Assembly: GCF_046244365.1 (NCBI RefSeq)
Contig: NZ_CP176395.1
Coordinates: forward strand, 62,001 to 126,000
Reading direction: 5' to 3'
DNA: 64,000 nt
Source: Paenibacillus_V sp046244365
Lineage (GTDB): Bacteria > Bacillota > Bacilli > Paenibacillales > NBRC-103111
Both the position numbers and the translations under genes were made by a program. The notes below the pieces were generated by a model, which saw only the letters and a list, made by a program, of their open reading frames with translations, had not been told where the DNA came from and made no database searches. Below are positions 7,962-17,011 of the stretch, one piece after another (position 1 is the stretch's first letter; every line of letters starts with the position of its first letter).

Positions 7962-8327
7962 ATGTACATGAACAATTATGTCATTGTGGCCATTTTTATC
8001 GGACTGGGCATTTTCTTGCCTGTAGCCGCATTGACGATCGGCCGATTACTGCGACCAAGCAAGCCGGTCTATGAGAAATTGACCACTTATGAAAGCGGTA
8101 ACGAGCCTGTCGGAGTCGGACAAGTCCGCTTTAATATCCGCTATTATTTGTTTGCGTTAATGTTTGTCATCTTCGATGTAGAGACGGTTTTTCTATATCC
8201 GTGGGCTGTCGCCTACAAGAAGCTGGGTTTGTTCGCGCTGGTTGAGATGCTGATTTTCGTTTCGCTGCTTGTGGTTGGTTTGATCTATGCTTGGAGAAAG
8301 AAGGTGCTGCAATGGACTTCTCTTTAG
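7962..8327 (+). CDS. nuoA: NADH-quinone oxidoreductase subunit A
   Basis: A 121-residue membrane subunit of complex I with three transmembrane helices. The conserved loop YESGNEPVG and the segment LMFVIFDVETVFLYPWA are diagnostic. The ATG at 7962 follows GGAGG at 7947-7950; a second ATG two codons on is possible. An upstream in-frame TTG at 7920 lies in the promoter and can be excluded. First gene of the nuo operon; it overlaps nuoB by 16 bases. Confidence 0.95.
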   Translation: MYMNNYVIVAIFIGLGIFLPVAALTIGRLLRPSKPVYEKLTTYESGNEPVGVGQVRFNIRYYLFALMFVIFDVETVFLYPWAVAYKKLGLFALVEMLIFVSLLVVGLIYAWRKKVLQWTSL

Positions 8328-8830
8328 AATCGATTTCTCCGGAAGAAAGAAAAGAGCTGGAGCGCAACGTATTCATGACGACGCTCGAACAACTGAAGGC
8401 TTGGGCGCGAAGCAATTCGTTGTGGCCGCTTACGTTCGGCCTTGCTTGCTGTGCGATCGAGATGATGGGAACCGGCGGATCCCACTATGACCTGGACCGT
8501 TTCGGCGTCATATTCCGCACTTCACCCCGGCAGTCCGACGTGATGATCGTGGCCGGTACCGTAACGAAGAAAATGGCGCCGCTGCTGCGTCGTTTGTACG
8601 AGCAAATGCCCGAACCGAAATGGGTTATTGCGATGGGCTCTTGTGCGACCGCAGGCGGGCCTTATATAAAATCTTATGCCGTTGTAAAAGGCGTCGACCA
8701 AGTGGTCCCCGTCGATATTTATATTCCCGGCTGTCCTCCAAATCCGGCGGCGCTGATTTACGGGATTAACAAGCTTCAGGAGAAAATCCGTTACGAGGCG
8801 AAGACAGGGAAGCAGGTGACCAACCGATGA
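8312..8830 (+). CDS. nuoB: NADH-quinone oxidoreductase subunit B
   Basis: A 172-residue peripheral-arm subunit that carries cluster N2, the [4Fe-4S] centre handing electrons to quinone. The ligands are visible as the adjacent Cys46-Cys47 pair (GLACCAIEMM), Cys111 (GSCA) and Cys141 (GCPPNP). The ATG at 8312 gives the family-like start; an in-frame TTG at 8291 would add seven residues inside nuoA. Overlaps nuoC by four bases. Confidence 0.96.
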   Translation: MDFSLESISPEERKELERNVFMTTLEQLKAWARSNSLWPLTFGLACCAIEMMGTGGSHYDLDRFGVIFRTSPRQSDVMIVAGTVTKKMAPLLRRLYEQMPEPKWVIAMGSCATAGGPYIKSYAVVKGVDQVVPVDIYIPGCPPNPAALIYGINKLQEKIRYEAKTGKQVTNR

Positions 8831-9894
8831 GCGAAGAGAAGAAGGATCCTGAAAGAAAAGAGGACGAAGCCTCTAAAGCAGTCGGGCCTGAATCGCCGGA
8901 CGATAAAAAGGAAGCGGATTCATCTTCGGAAGCGAAACCTGACGAACTCCCAAAGGCGTTTGCTGACAAGGCTCCTGAGGAGCCAAGCCCAGAGCTTTCC
9001 ACGCGCCCCGATAAGGAGCAGGAGAAGGCGGCCGGGCAAATATCCGCTGTTAGCGGCGGGATAGCTGCAGACGAGGCAGTGAAGCCTTCTGCGCCAGAGG
9101 CTGGAGCTGCGAAGCCGGCTGCAGAGGAAGGGAATAGCGATGCAGCTGCAAGTGTCGATCCGGAGAAGGAAGCGAAGATTAAGGCTGCTGCGGAAGCGAG
9201 AGAAGCCAGGGCAAGAGAGCGTGCGGCCAGAGCCGCGGAAGGCGGCGAAGGTGCAGCGGCACCTGCCGCGTCGTCCGAAGCCGGCGGAGACGCGGAGGCC
9301 GACAAGGAAGCCAAAGCGAAAGCAGCCGCAGAAGCGAGAGCGGCACGGGCAAAAGAACGTGCGGCTAAGTCGGGTGAAGGAGCGGACGGGGCGCCTGCAG
9401 CGCCGAAGGAGCCATCTCCCAAGCAGCCGGTGCTGGACCGCGCAGTTCAGCTTTTGAAGGAGAATGTTGCTCAGGATGCCGTAGAGGAATCCTCGATCAA
9501 CGAGCGCGGCGGACACCGTCCGACAATCGTCGTAAAGGGCGAGCATTGGCCGGCTGCGGCTGAACTGCTGAAATCGCATGCGGAGTTCGATCTTACCTAT
9601 TTACGCAACGTATCGGGCGTTGACATGGAGACGCATCTTGAAGCCGTCTATCACCTTATCAGTTTAAGCAGCAAAGAAGAGTACACGGTGAAGGTGAAGA
9701 CGAACCGCGATGAGCCGACAATCCCGTCGGTGACGCCGGTTTGGTCTACTGCGAACTGGAATGAGCGCGAGATCTACGACTTGTTCGGCATCGATTTTCC
9801 GGGTCATCCCGATTTGAGGAGAATCATGATGTCGGACGACTGGGTCGGACATCCTTTGCGCAAAGATTATGAACCGCTCGATCCGGAGGTGTAA
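8827..9894 (+). CDS. nuoC: NADH-quinone oxidoreductase subunit C with long low-complexity N-terminal extension
   Basis: A 355-residue protein whose C-terminal part (about residues 200-355) is the normal NuoC fold, with the family segments TPVWSTANWNEREIYDLFGI and HPDLRRIMMSDDW. The first 200 residues are an unusual Glu/Lys/Ala/Pro-rich tail with two related helical blocks starting near 9163 and 9301 (KEAKxKAAAEARxARA, then RERAA or KERAA). NuoC proteins are usually near 170-220 residues. Extended, charged NuoC tails are known in other Firmicutes complexes that lack NuoEFG, and a docking role for the unknown electron donor is my inference. The start overlaps nuoB (ATGA). Confidence 0.92.
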   Translation: MSEEKKDPERKEDEASKAVGPESPDDKKEADSSSEAKPDELPKAFADKAPEEPSPELSTRPDKEQEKAAGQISAVSGGIAADEAVKPSAPEAGAAKPAAEEGNSDAAASVDPEKEAKIKAAAEAREARARERAARAAEGGEGAAAPAASSEAGGDAEADKEAKAKAAAEARAARAKERAAKSGEGADGAPAAPKEPSPKQPVLDRAVQLLKENVAQDAVEESSINERGGHRPTIVVKGEHWPAAAELLKSHAEFDLTYLRNVSGVDMETHLEAVYHLISLSSKEEYTVKVKTNRDEPTIPSVTPVWSTANWNEREIYDLFGIDFPGHPDLRRIMMSDDWVGHPLRKDYEPLDPEV

Positions 9895-9900
9895 CCGAAC

Positions 9901-11001
9901 GTGATACGGACAGAAGAATTGCTGCTTAACGTCGGACCTCAGCATCCGAGTACGCACGGCGTATTCCGGATTGTGGTCAAGCTGGACGGCGAAGTCATCA
10001 CCGAGGCGATTCCCGTTATGGGATATTTGCACCGGGGGACCGAGAAGCTGGCTGAGAACCTTACCTACACGCAAATAATCCCGTATACGGACCGGTTGGA
10101 CTATGTCTCGGCCATGACGAACAACTATGTGCTCGTTAATGCCGTAGAGAAGCTGATGCAGGTGGAAATCCCGGAACGCGCCGAGTTTCTTCGCTTGATC
10201 GTGATGGAACTGCAGCGCGTAGCGAGCCATCTGGTATGGTGGGGCACCTACTTGCTTGATATCGGGGCGATGAGCCCGTTTTTGTTTGCGTTCCGCGACC
10301 GGGAGAAAATCATCGACATGTTCAACGAGCTGTGCGGCGCACGGTTGACCTACAATTATATGCGGATCGGCGGGGTGAAATGGGACGCACCGGAAGGCTG
10401 GATCGACAAGGTGCGCGAATTCGTCCCGTACATGCGTGACAAGATGGAAGAATATCAAACATTAGTAACCGGAAATGAAATTTTCCTGTCACGGATCAAA
10501 GGAATCGGCAAATATGACGCGCAGACGGCGATCGACTACGGCCTAAGCGGAGCAAACCTGCGCTGCACAGGCGTCGATTGGGATTTGCGCAAGGCGCAGC
10601 CGTACTGCATCTATGACCGGTTCCAGTTCGACGTGCCGGTGCGCAGCGGCGGCGATTGCTACGACCGCTATTTGATCCGGATGGAAGAAATCCGCCAATC
10701 ACTGCGTATTTTGGAGCAGGCCGTAGAGCAATTTCCGGCGGAAGGCGATATCATGGGCAAAGTGCCGCGGGTGCTGCGCGTTCCGGAAGGCGAAGTGTAT
10801 GCAGCGATCGAATCCCCTCGCGGCGAAATCGGCTGTCACATCGTATCGAAGGGGAAAGACAAACCGTACCGGTTGAAATTCAGGCGTCCGTCGTTCGTCA
10901 ATCTGCAAATATTGCCCAAGCTGCTTGTCGGGGAAACGATGACGAATCTGATTACGATTCTCGGAGGCATCGATATTGTCGTAGGGGAGGTTGACGGCTA
11001 A
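9901..11001 (+). CDS. nuoD: NADH-quinone oxidoreductase subunit D
   Basis: A 366-residue 49-kDa-type subunit related to [NiFe] hydrogenase large subunits, forming the quinone site with NuoB. The N-terminus (NVGPQHPSTHG) and HRGTEK are conserved. The start is GTG at 9901, nine bases after GGAGGTG. The stop overlaps the nuoH ATG by one base. Confidence 0.96.
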   Translation: MIRTEELLLNVGPQHPSTHGVFRIVVKLDGEVITEAIPVMGYLHRGTEKLAENLTYTQIIPYTDRLDYVSAMTNNYVLVNAVEKLMQVEIPERAEFLRLIVMELQRVASHLVWWGTYLLDIGAMSPFLFAFRDREKIIDMFNELCGARLTYNYMRIGGVKWDAPEGWIDKVREFVPYMRDKMEEYQTLVTGNEIFLSRIKGIGKYDAQTAIDYGLSGANLRCTGVDWDLRKAQPYCIYDRFQFDVPVRSGGDCYDRYLIRMEEIRQSLRILEQAVEQFPAEGDIMGKVPRVLRVPEGEVYAAIESPRGEIGCHIVSKGKDKPYRLKFRRPSFVNLQILPKLLVGETMTNLITILGGIDIVVGEVDG

Positions 11002-12008
11002 TGGAAAATCTGCTGAATGAACAGTTATCCTTGTGGAATTTTAGCGTCTTCCTCTTCTGGGGAGTCGTCCTGCTCGCGATCGTGCTGGGCTACGTTACTT
11101 ACGCGATCTATTTCGAGAGGAAGATTCTCGGATGGATGCAGCTGCGGCACGGCCCCACCCGGACCGGCCCGTTAGGCTTGCTTCAAACCGTAGCCGACGT
11201 GACGAAGCTGCTGATCAAGGAAGACACGATCCCGCGGAAGGCGGAGCAGACGCTGTTCAAGCTAGCGCCGATCATTATGTTCATCCCTTCCTTTGTCGTC
11301 CTTGCGACCATCCCGTACACGAGCAGCTGGTTTTTTGCGGACCTGAACGTCGGAATGCTGTATTATGCGGCGCTTTCCGGCATCTCGACGATCGGCATCG
11401 TGCTGGGCGGCTGGGCGTCCAACAATAAGTATGCGCTGCTTGGCGGTATGCGTTCGGCTGCTCAAATGATCAGCTATGAGGTGCCGCTCGTCATTTCCGT
11501 TACCGGCGTTATCATGATGTCCGGGAGCCTCAATATGCGTACGATCGTAGCCGCACAAGAAGGGGCGTTCTGGCACTGGAACTTCCTCCCCCAAATTGTA
11601 GGCTTTATTGTGTTTATCATTGCGGCGGTTTCCGAGCTTAACCGGACCCCGTTCGACTTGCCGGAGGCGGAATCGGAGCTTGTTGCCGGTTATCACGTCG
11701 AGTATAGCGGTTTCCGGTTTGCCTTCTACATGCTTGGCGAATATGTGTATACGTTCGCGATCGCTTGCTTGACGACCGTCTTGTTCCTGGGAGGCTGGCA
11801 CGCGCCGCTGCCGTTCCTTGACTTCATTCCGGGTATCATCTGGTACTTGCTGAAGTTTAGTCTCGTCGTTTTCTTCCTTATTTGGCTTCGCGGTACCCTT
11901 CCGCGGGTGCGCATCGACCAACTGATGAGCCTCGGCTGGAAGGTGCTGCTGCCGCTGTCCCTCGTCAACGTGATTATTACGGCTATCGTGATCGAGCTGA
12001 CTAAATAA
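11001..12008 (+). CDS. nuoH: NADH-quinone oxidoreductase subunit H
   Basis: A 335-residue membrane subunit with about eight helices that joins the quinone cavity to the proton-pumping arm. Diagnostic segments are ERKILGWMQLRHGPTRTGP near the start and the acidic loop SELNRTPFDLPEAESELVAG. Its ATG shares a base with the nuoD stop. Confidence 0.96.
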   Translation: MENLLNEQLSLWNFSVFLFWGVVLLAIVLGYVTYAIYFERKILGWMQLRHGPTRTGPLGLLQTVADVTKLLIKEDTIPRKAEQTLFKLAPIIMFIPSFVVLATIPYTSSWFFADLNVGMLYYAALSGISTIGIVLGGWASNNKYALLGGMRSAAQMISYEVPLVISVTGVIMMSGSLNMRTIVAAQEGAFWHWNFLPQIVGFIVFIIAAVSELNRTPFDLPEAESELVAGYHVEYSGFRFAFYMLGEYVYTFAIACLTTVLFLGGWHAPLPFLDFIPGIIWYLLKFSLVVFFLIWLRGTLPRVRIDQLMSLGWKVLLPLSLVNVIITAIVIELTK

Positions 12009-12030
12009 ATAGTGGAGGGGTGAGTCGAGA

Positions 12031-12486
12031 ATGAAAGGGATTATGAAAGGTTTGGGCTTTACGTTCAAAAACATGACGCGTAAAAAAATAACGTATGCCT
12101 ATCCCGATGTGCCGCTCGTTATGCCGGACCGCTTCCGCGGCATCCAGCATTTCGATCCGGAGAAGTGCATCGTATGCAATGCGTGCGCGCGCGTATGCCC
12201 GACAGACTGTATTACGCTGACGGGGAAAGCGAACCCCGACCCCGAGAAAAAGGGAAAAGTCATCGATACGTACGATATCAATTTCGAAATATGCATTTTG
12301 TGCGATCTTTGTACGGAGGTATGCCCGACGGAAGCGATCGTCATGACGAACAATTTCGAGCTCGCTACCTATAGCCGCGACGATTTGTTCAAAAATCTGA
12401 ACTGGCTGAACGACAATAACCAGCACATTCGCCAAGAAAACAACTCCGCCATGCCGAAAGGGGGCGCCAAAAAAGATGCTGAATAA
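12031..12486 (+). CDS. nuoI: NADH-quinone oxidoreductase subunit I
   Basis: A 151-residue ferredoxin-like subunit carrying two [4Fe-4S] clusters (N6a/N6b). Both CxxCxxCxxxCP motifs are intact: Cys46/49/52/56 and Cys88/91/94/98. In an enzyme without NuoEFG it is the most exposed iron-sulfur subunit and a plausible entry point for electrons. The ATG at 12031 follows GGAGGGGTGAG. It overlaps nuoJ by 11 bases. Confidence 0.96.
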   Translation: MKGIMKGLGFTFKNMTRKKITYAYPDVPLVMPDRFRGIQHFDPEKCIVCNACARVCPTDCITLTGKANPDPEKKGKVIDTYDINFEICILCDLCTEVCPTEAIVMTNNFELATYSRDDLFKNLNWLNDNNQHIRQENNSAMPKGGAKKDAE

Positions 12487-13003
12487 TCTTGCCGACTTTT
12501 TCTCCAGCGGCAGCAATCTCGTCTTTTTCGTCTTTGCGATCCTTGCCATCGGCGGCGCGATCTTCATGCTCAGCTTTACGCGTGTCATCCACATGGTATT
12601 GGCGCTGGCACTGACCTTCTTAAGCCTTGGCGGGCTTTACGTGCTGCTGGAGGCCGAGTTCGTCGCATTCGTGCAGGTGCTCATCTATGCGGGCGCGATT
12701 TCGATCCTGATGATTTTCGGCATCATGATGACGAAGCATCAAGGAGAGGAAGAAGAGCCGCGGCGGCCGGTCCATTCGATTTTGACCGGGGTGGGGGCGT
12801 TGGCGCTGTTCGGGATCCTGTTCTATGCGATACAGCAGGCGACGTTCCCGAGCACCGGCGGTTTCGATCCGGGGGAAGACAATACCCTTGAGATCGGCAA
12901 GCTGCTGTTCAATGTCCATGTCATACCGTTCGAACTCGTATCGGTGCTTCTGACCGTCGCGTTCATCGGCGCGATCGTAATCGCCAAAAGGGAGGAGGAG
13001 TAG
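12476..13003 (+). CDS. nuoJ: NADH-quinone oxidoreductase subunit J
   Basis: A 175-residue membrane subunit with five predicted helices. FVQVLIYAGAISILMIFGIMM is the conserved third helix, which contains the pi-bulge involved in coupling in known structures. It starts inside nuoI and ends two bases before nuoK. Confidence 0.94.
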   Translation: MLNNLADFFSSGSNLVFFVFAILAIGGAIFMLSFTRVIHMVLALALTFLSLGGLYVLLEAEFVAFVQVLIYAGAISILMIFGIMMTKHQGEEEEPRRPVHSILTGVGALALFGILFYAIQQATFPSTGGFDPGEDNTLEIGKLLFNVHVIPFELVSVLLTVAFIGAIVIAKREEE

Positions 13004-13005
13004 CC

Positions 13006-13317
13006 ATGAGCGGTACCATCGCTCCTTATTTGACGCTTGCCGCGATTTTGTTCTGCATCGGGCTGTACGGAGCGCTCTCCAAAAAGAATGCGGTCATCGT
13101 GCTCCTGTCGGTCGAACTGATGCTGAACGCCGTGAACCTGAATCTGGTGGCATTCTCCAAACTCGGCGTCAACCCGTCTCTGACCGGTCAAATGTTCTCG
13201 CTGTTCACGATCACGGTCGCCGCGGCGGAAGTAGCCGTAGGCATCGCGCTCTTGATCTCGCTCTACCGCAACAAAGGGACAGTCGACGTTAATGAAATGG
13301 ATTCTATGAAGCACTAG
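13006..13317 (+). CDS. nuoK: NADH-quinone oxidoreductase subunit K
   Basis: A 103-residue membrane subunit with three helices. Conserved segments are VELMLNAVNLNLVAF, containing the membrane glutamate of the proton path, and AAAEVAVGIALL with the second glutamate. The GGAGGAGGAG ribosome site lies within the end of nuoJ. Confidence 0.95.
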   Translation: MSGTIAPYLTLAAILFCIGLYGALSKKNAVIVLLSVELMLNAVNLNLVAFSKLGVNPSLTGQMFSLFTITVAAAEVAVGIALLISLYRNKGTVDVNEMDSMKH

Positions 13318-13339
13318 GTTTTGTCGATTTAACAGATGT

Positions 13340-13474
13340 GCTTTCCTAACGGAAAGCCAAAGCTTGGCCTTACGATGCGAGTTTGCTCACGCAAACCTAG
13401 CTGTTGCTTACGATGTGGCTTTTCTTCCGAAAAGCCAAAGCTTAGCCTTACGATGCGAGTTTGCTCACGCAAAC
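13340..13474 (+). repeat. hairpin-repeat module between nuoK and nuoL
   Basis: Four hairpins with tetraloops: 13340-13357 (GCTTTCC/GGAAAGC, loop TAAC), 13381-13396 and 13459-13474 (GTTTGC/GCAAAC, loop TCAC), and 13417-13436 (GGCTTTTC/GAAAAGCC, loop TTCC). The two GTTTGC hairpins sit in near-identical 39-40 bp units that begin with CCAAAGCTT. The last stem ends five bases before the nuoL ribosome site TAGGAGG. It matches in design the modules before atpG and atpD. The nuoL frame is open through it (from 13461), which is fortuitous. Confidence 0.85.
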
Positions 13475-13496
13475 TTTTAGGAGGTTCCCAAAATAC

Positions 13497-15383
13497 ATGG
13501 TATCCGACTACTCACAGTACGCGTGGATCGTTCCACTGTTCCCGCTTGCGGCGTTTCTCCTGCTGACCGCCTTTGGCCGCCAGCTTAGAGAAGGCGGCGT
13601 ATTCGTCGGCATAGTCGCCGCATTCGCTTCGTTCGCGCTGTCGCTGCTCATTTTTTTCGAGCGGATCGGCGGGCAAATGGAGGACTATACGTGGAGCGGC
13701 CTGCAATGGATTAAAGTCGGCGACTTCACGCTCAACATGGGGTTCGAGGTAACGAACCTGAACGCGCTGATGCTTGTCGTTGTCACCCTGGTCAGCCTGC
13801 TCGTGAACATTTACTCCAAGGGGTATATGCACGGGGATGAACGAATCTCCACTTTCTTTGCTTACGTATCGCTGTTTACCTTCTCCATGCTGGGGCTTGT
13901 CATCTCCGTCAACATTGTGGAGCTGTATATTTTCTGGGAGCTTGTCGGCGTTTGCTCGTTCCTGCTCGTCGGGTTCTGGTTCTTCAAGCCCGAGGCGAAG
14001 GCTGCGGCCAAGAAAGCGTTTATCGTTACCCGGATCGGCGATGTCGGACTGTTTATCGCTATTCTGCTTCTGTATTGGTACATGCCGGGTCACCAGCTCG
14101 ATTTCAGCTCGATTCATAACGCCATTCAAGACAAGGCAATGGAGCCGGGCATCGTGACCTTGATCGCGATCCTGATTTTCGTAGGAGCTATCGGCAAATC
14201 GGGTCAATTCCCGCTGCACACCTGGTTGCCTGACGCGATGGAAGGCCCGACTCCGATCAGTGCGCTGATCCATGCGGCGACGATGGTTGCGGCTGGCGTA
14301 TACCTGGTTGCCCGGACGTATGACATTTTCCTCGCATCCGAAACGGCATTGTTGGTCGTGGCGCTTGTCGGCGGATTTACGGCTATTTTCGCAGCTACGA
14401 TAGGCACGGCGCAGAACGACATCAAGCGCATCCTCGCGTACTCGACCGTCAGCCAGCTCGGCTATATGATGATGGCGCTCGGACTTGGTTCGTGGGTAGC
14501 GTATTCGGCGGGCATTTTCCACCTGTTTACGCATGCGTTCTTCAAAGCGCTCTTGTTCCTGGGAGCAGGCAGCGTCATTCACGCCGTACATACACAGGAC
14601 ATCCAGCTGATGGGCGGCTTGTCCAAAAAGATGAAAATCACGACGATTACGTTCGGGATCGGTACGCTGGCTTTATCCGGTATTTTTCCGTTCTCGGGCT
14701 TTTGGTCGAAGGACGCCATTCTGACCGAGGCGTATCATACCAATCAGCTGCTGTTCTGGATCGGCCTGATTGCGGCGTTCTTTACGGCATTCTATATGTC
14801 GAGGCTCTTCTTCCTCGTCTTCACGGGCCCGAAACGGTCCGATTACGAGCCGCATGAATCGCCTGCTTCCATGACGTTGCCGCTGATCGTTCTCGCCGTG
14901 CTTGCTGTCGGCGCAGGATTCGTGTTCATGCCGGAGCTGAACCCGTGGCTTGGCGAATGGCTGACGGACAAAACGGTAGAGGAGCATTTCAACTGGGTAG
15001 TCGTGATCCTCTCCAATGCCGCCGGCATTCTCGGTATCTTGCTAGGCTGGGCGATTTTTGCCAAAGGCTCGGTGTCGCGCGAGCTGATCTCCAAGCCGAT
15101 GCCTTGGCTCGTAAAGCTATTGAATCGCAAGTACTACATAGACGAATTGTACCAAGCTATCATCGTCGTTCCGCTGCGTGGAATCGGCCATGCCCTCAAT
15201 GCGGTCGACGCATTCATCATCGACGGAATCGTCCGGCTGACCGCGACGGGCGTCGTTTCATTAGGCAGGCTTGGCACGAAGCTGCAAAACGGCCAAGTGC
15301 AAACGTACGGCTTGATTACGCTGCTCGGATTAGTCATTTTGGCCGTCGCTTTAGTCGGAAGGAGGTTCATCCATGTTGGCTAA
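13497..15383 (+). CDS. nuoL: NADH-quinone oxidoreductase subunit L
   Basis: A 628-residue antiporter-like subunit with many membrane helices, the distal proton pump of complex I. Conserved segments include FWELVGVCSFLLVGFWF, IGKSGQFPLHTWLPDAMEGPTPISALIHAATMVAAG and AQNDIKRILAYSTVSQLGYM, with the channel lysines and glutamate. I chose the ATG at 13497 after TAGGAGGTTCCCAAAATAC. It overlaps nuoM by 11 bases. Confidence 0.96.
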   Translation: MVSDYSQYAWIVPLFPLAAFLLLTAFGRQLREGGVFVGIVAAFASFALSLLIFFERIGGQMEDYTWSGLQWIKVGDFTLNMGFEVTNLNALMLVVVTLVSLLVNIYSKGYMHGDERISTFFAYVSLFTFSMLGLVISVNIVELYIFWELVGVCSFLLVGFWFFKPEAKAAAKKAFIVTRIGDVGLFIAILLLYWYMPGHQLDFSSIHNAIQDKAMEPGIVTLIAILIFVGAIGKSGQFPLHTWLPDAMEGPTPISALIHAATMVAAGVYLVARTYDIFLASETALLVVALVGGFTAIFAATIGTAQNDIKRILAYSTVSQLGYMMMALGLGSWVAYSAGIFHLFTHAFFKALLFLGAGSVIHAVHTQDIQLMGGLSKKMKITTITFGIGTLALSGIFPFSGFWSKDAILTEAYHTNQLLFWIGLIAAFFTAFYMSRLFFLVFTGPKRSDYEPHESPASMTLPLIVLAVLAVGAGFVFMPELNPWLGEWLTDKTVEEHFNWVVVILSNAAGILGILLGWAIFAKGSVSRELISKPMPWLVKLLNRKYYIDELYQAIIVVPLRGIGHALNAVDAFIIDGIVRLTATGVVSLGRLGTKLQNGQVQTYGLITLLGLVILAVALVGRRFIHVG

Positions 15384-17007
15384 CATCCCGATTCTCAGCA
15401 TGATTGCCTTCTCTCCGCTGATTGGCGTGCTTGTACTCTTGTTTATGCCGAAGTCGCAGGGACGCTGGATCAAAGTGATCGGCGTTGCGACGACGCTCAT
15501 ACCGCTTGTGCTTGCCGCATGGCTGTACGTCGATTTCAACCAGCAGTCGAATAACTTGCAGTACGGCGAGCATTATGACTGGATCAACGTTCCGCTGAAC
15601 AAAGATGTGCCGAATCTCGATCAATACGGCTTCACTTCGTATTATTTGAAGTTTAGCTACAGTTTGGCGGTTGACGGCCTGTCGATGCCGATGGTCTTTC
15701 TGACCGCGCTGATCGCGACGATGGCCGCTTTCGCATCGGTTTACATCAAGAAACGGTGGAAACTGTATTATATTTTGTTCCTGCTGCTTGAAGTCGGTAT
15801 GTTCGGCGTATTCATGTCTCAGGATCTGTTCATGTTCTTCGTGTTCTTCGAAGTCACGCTCGTTCCGATGTTCTTCCTCGTCGGCATTTGGGGATATTTG
15901 AACCGGGAGAAGGCGGCCAATAAGTTTTTGCTTTATAACGGGCTAGGCTCGGCCATCATGCTTCTTGCTTTCCTCATCTTGGTTACGACGGCCGGATTTT
16001 CGCAGGTGCAGGATCAGGCCAGTTCATCGATCTTCTTCAGCGGCAATCTCGGCGACATCGTGACGAACCTGTTTACGCCCGATTCCGCGGTTAATGCGGG
16101 AGGGGAAGGCAACCCGTTCTATTTAAGCTCCACCTTGAAGTGGTCGGTATTCATTCTGCTGCTGATCGCGTTCGGCATCAAGCTGCCGATTCTGCCTTTC
16201 CATACGTGGATGCTGAAGGTGCATACGGAAGCTCCGCCATCCGTCGTCATGATTCACTCCGGCATTTTGCTCAAAATGGGCGCTTACGGCTTGATCCGCT
16301 TCGCGATTCTGCTATTCCCGGCGGAAGCCAAGGAATGGGCATTTGTGCTCGCGCTGCTCGGTTTGATCAACATCGTGTATGGGGCGATTCTCGCTTTTGT
16401 GCAAAATGATTTCAAGCTTGTGCTCGCGTACTCCAGTATCAGCCATATGGGCGTGGTTCTGCTCGGTATTGCGGCGTTCAATCAAACGGGAATGGAAGGC
16501 GCCGTCTTCCAAATGGTTTCTCACGGACTGATCTCGGCACTGATGTTCTTGCTGGTCGGTGCCATATATGAGCGGACCGGAACAACCCAGCTCGACAAGC
16601 TCGGCGGGTTGGCTTCATCCGTACCGTTCATGAGCGGTATTCTTCTGGTAGCGGGCATGGCCTCGCTGGGATTGCCGGGATTGTCCGGATTCGTCGGCGA
16701 GTTCCTGGCATTCCTCGGATTGTTCGGCTCGATGAAGGTCGTTACGGTCATCAGTACGTTAGGTATCATTTTGGCAGCCGTCTACGTGCTGCGCGCGGTG
16801 CTTCGAATCACGTACGGACCGATCGACGATGCTTACCGCTCCATAAGGGATGCGCGATTGATAGAAGCCATTCCGATGATTACGCTCGTAGCGTTCATCA
16901 TTTTGCTCGGCGTTTACCCGGCCATACTGAGCCAGCATCTGCAGCAAACGGTCAGCGGCTTCGACCAGTTCATCCAACAAGTCATTTCGACAAAGACGGG
17001 AGGTTAG
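15373..17007 (+). CDS. nuoM: NADH-quinone oxidoreductase subunit M
   Basis: A 544-residue antiporter-like subunit. The helix FEVTLVPMFFLVGIWG contains the conserved membrane glutamate; LPFHTWMLKVHTEAPP and NDFKLVLAYSSISHMG are family signatures. It starts within the end of nuoL and ends four bases before nuoN. Confidence 0.95.
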   Translation: MLANIPILSMIAFSPLIGVLVLLFMPKSQGRWIKVIGVATTLIPLVLAAWLYVDFNQQSNNLQYGEHYDWINVPLNKDVPNLDQYGFTSYYLKFSYSLAVDGLSMPMVFLTALIATMAAFASVYIKKRWKLYYILFLLLEVGMFGVFMSQDLFMFFVFFEVTLVPMFFLVGIWGYLNREKAANKFLLYNGLGSAIMLLAFLILVTTAGFSQVQDQASSSIFFSGNLGDIVTNLFTPDSAVNAGGEGNPFYLSSTLKWSVFILLLIAFGIKLPILPFHTWMLKVHTEAPPSVVMIHSGILLKMGAYGLIRFAILLFPAEAKEWAFVLALLGLINIVYGAILAFVQNDFKLVLAYSSISHMGVVLLGIAAFNQTGMEGAVFQMVSHGLISALMFLLVGAIYERTGTTQLDKLGGLASSVPFMSGILLVAGMASLGLPGLSGFVGEFLAFLGLFGSMKVVTVISTLGIILAAVYVLRAVLRITYGPIDDAYRSIRDARLIEAIPMITLVAFIILLGVYPAILSQHLQQTVSGFDQFIQQVISTKTGG

Positions 17008-17011
17008 ACCG

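Noticed and set aside
13336..13566. Small frame with repeated LTMRVCSRK peptides before nuoL
   Set aside because: It reads through the hairpin repeats and overlaps the start of nuoL out of frame; repetition is due to the DNA repeat.
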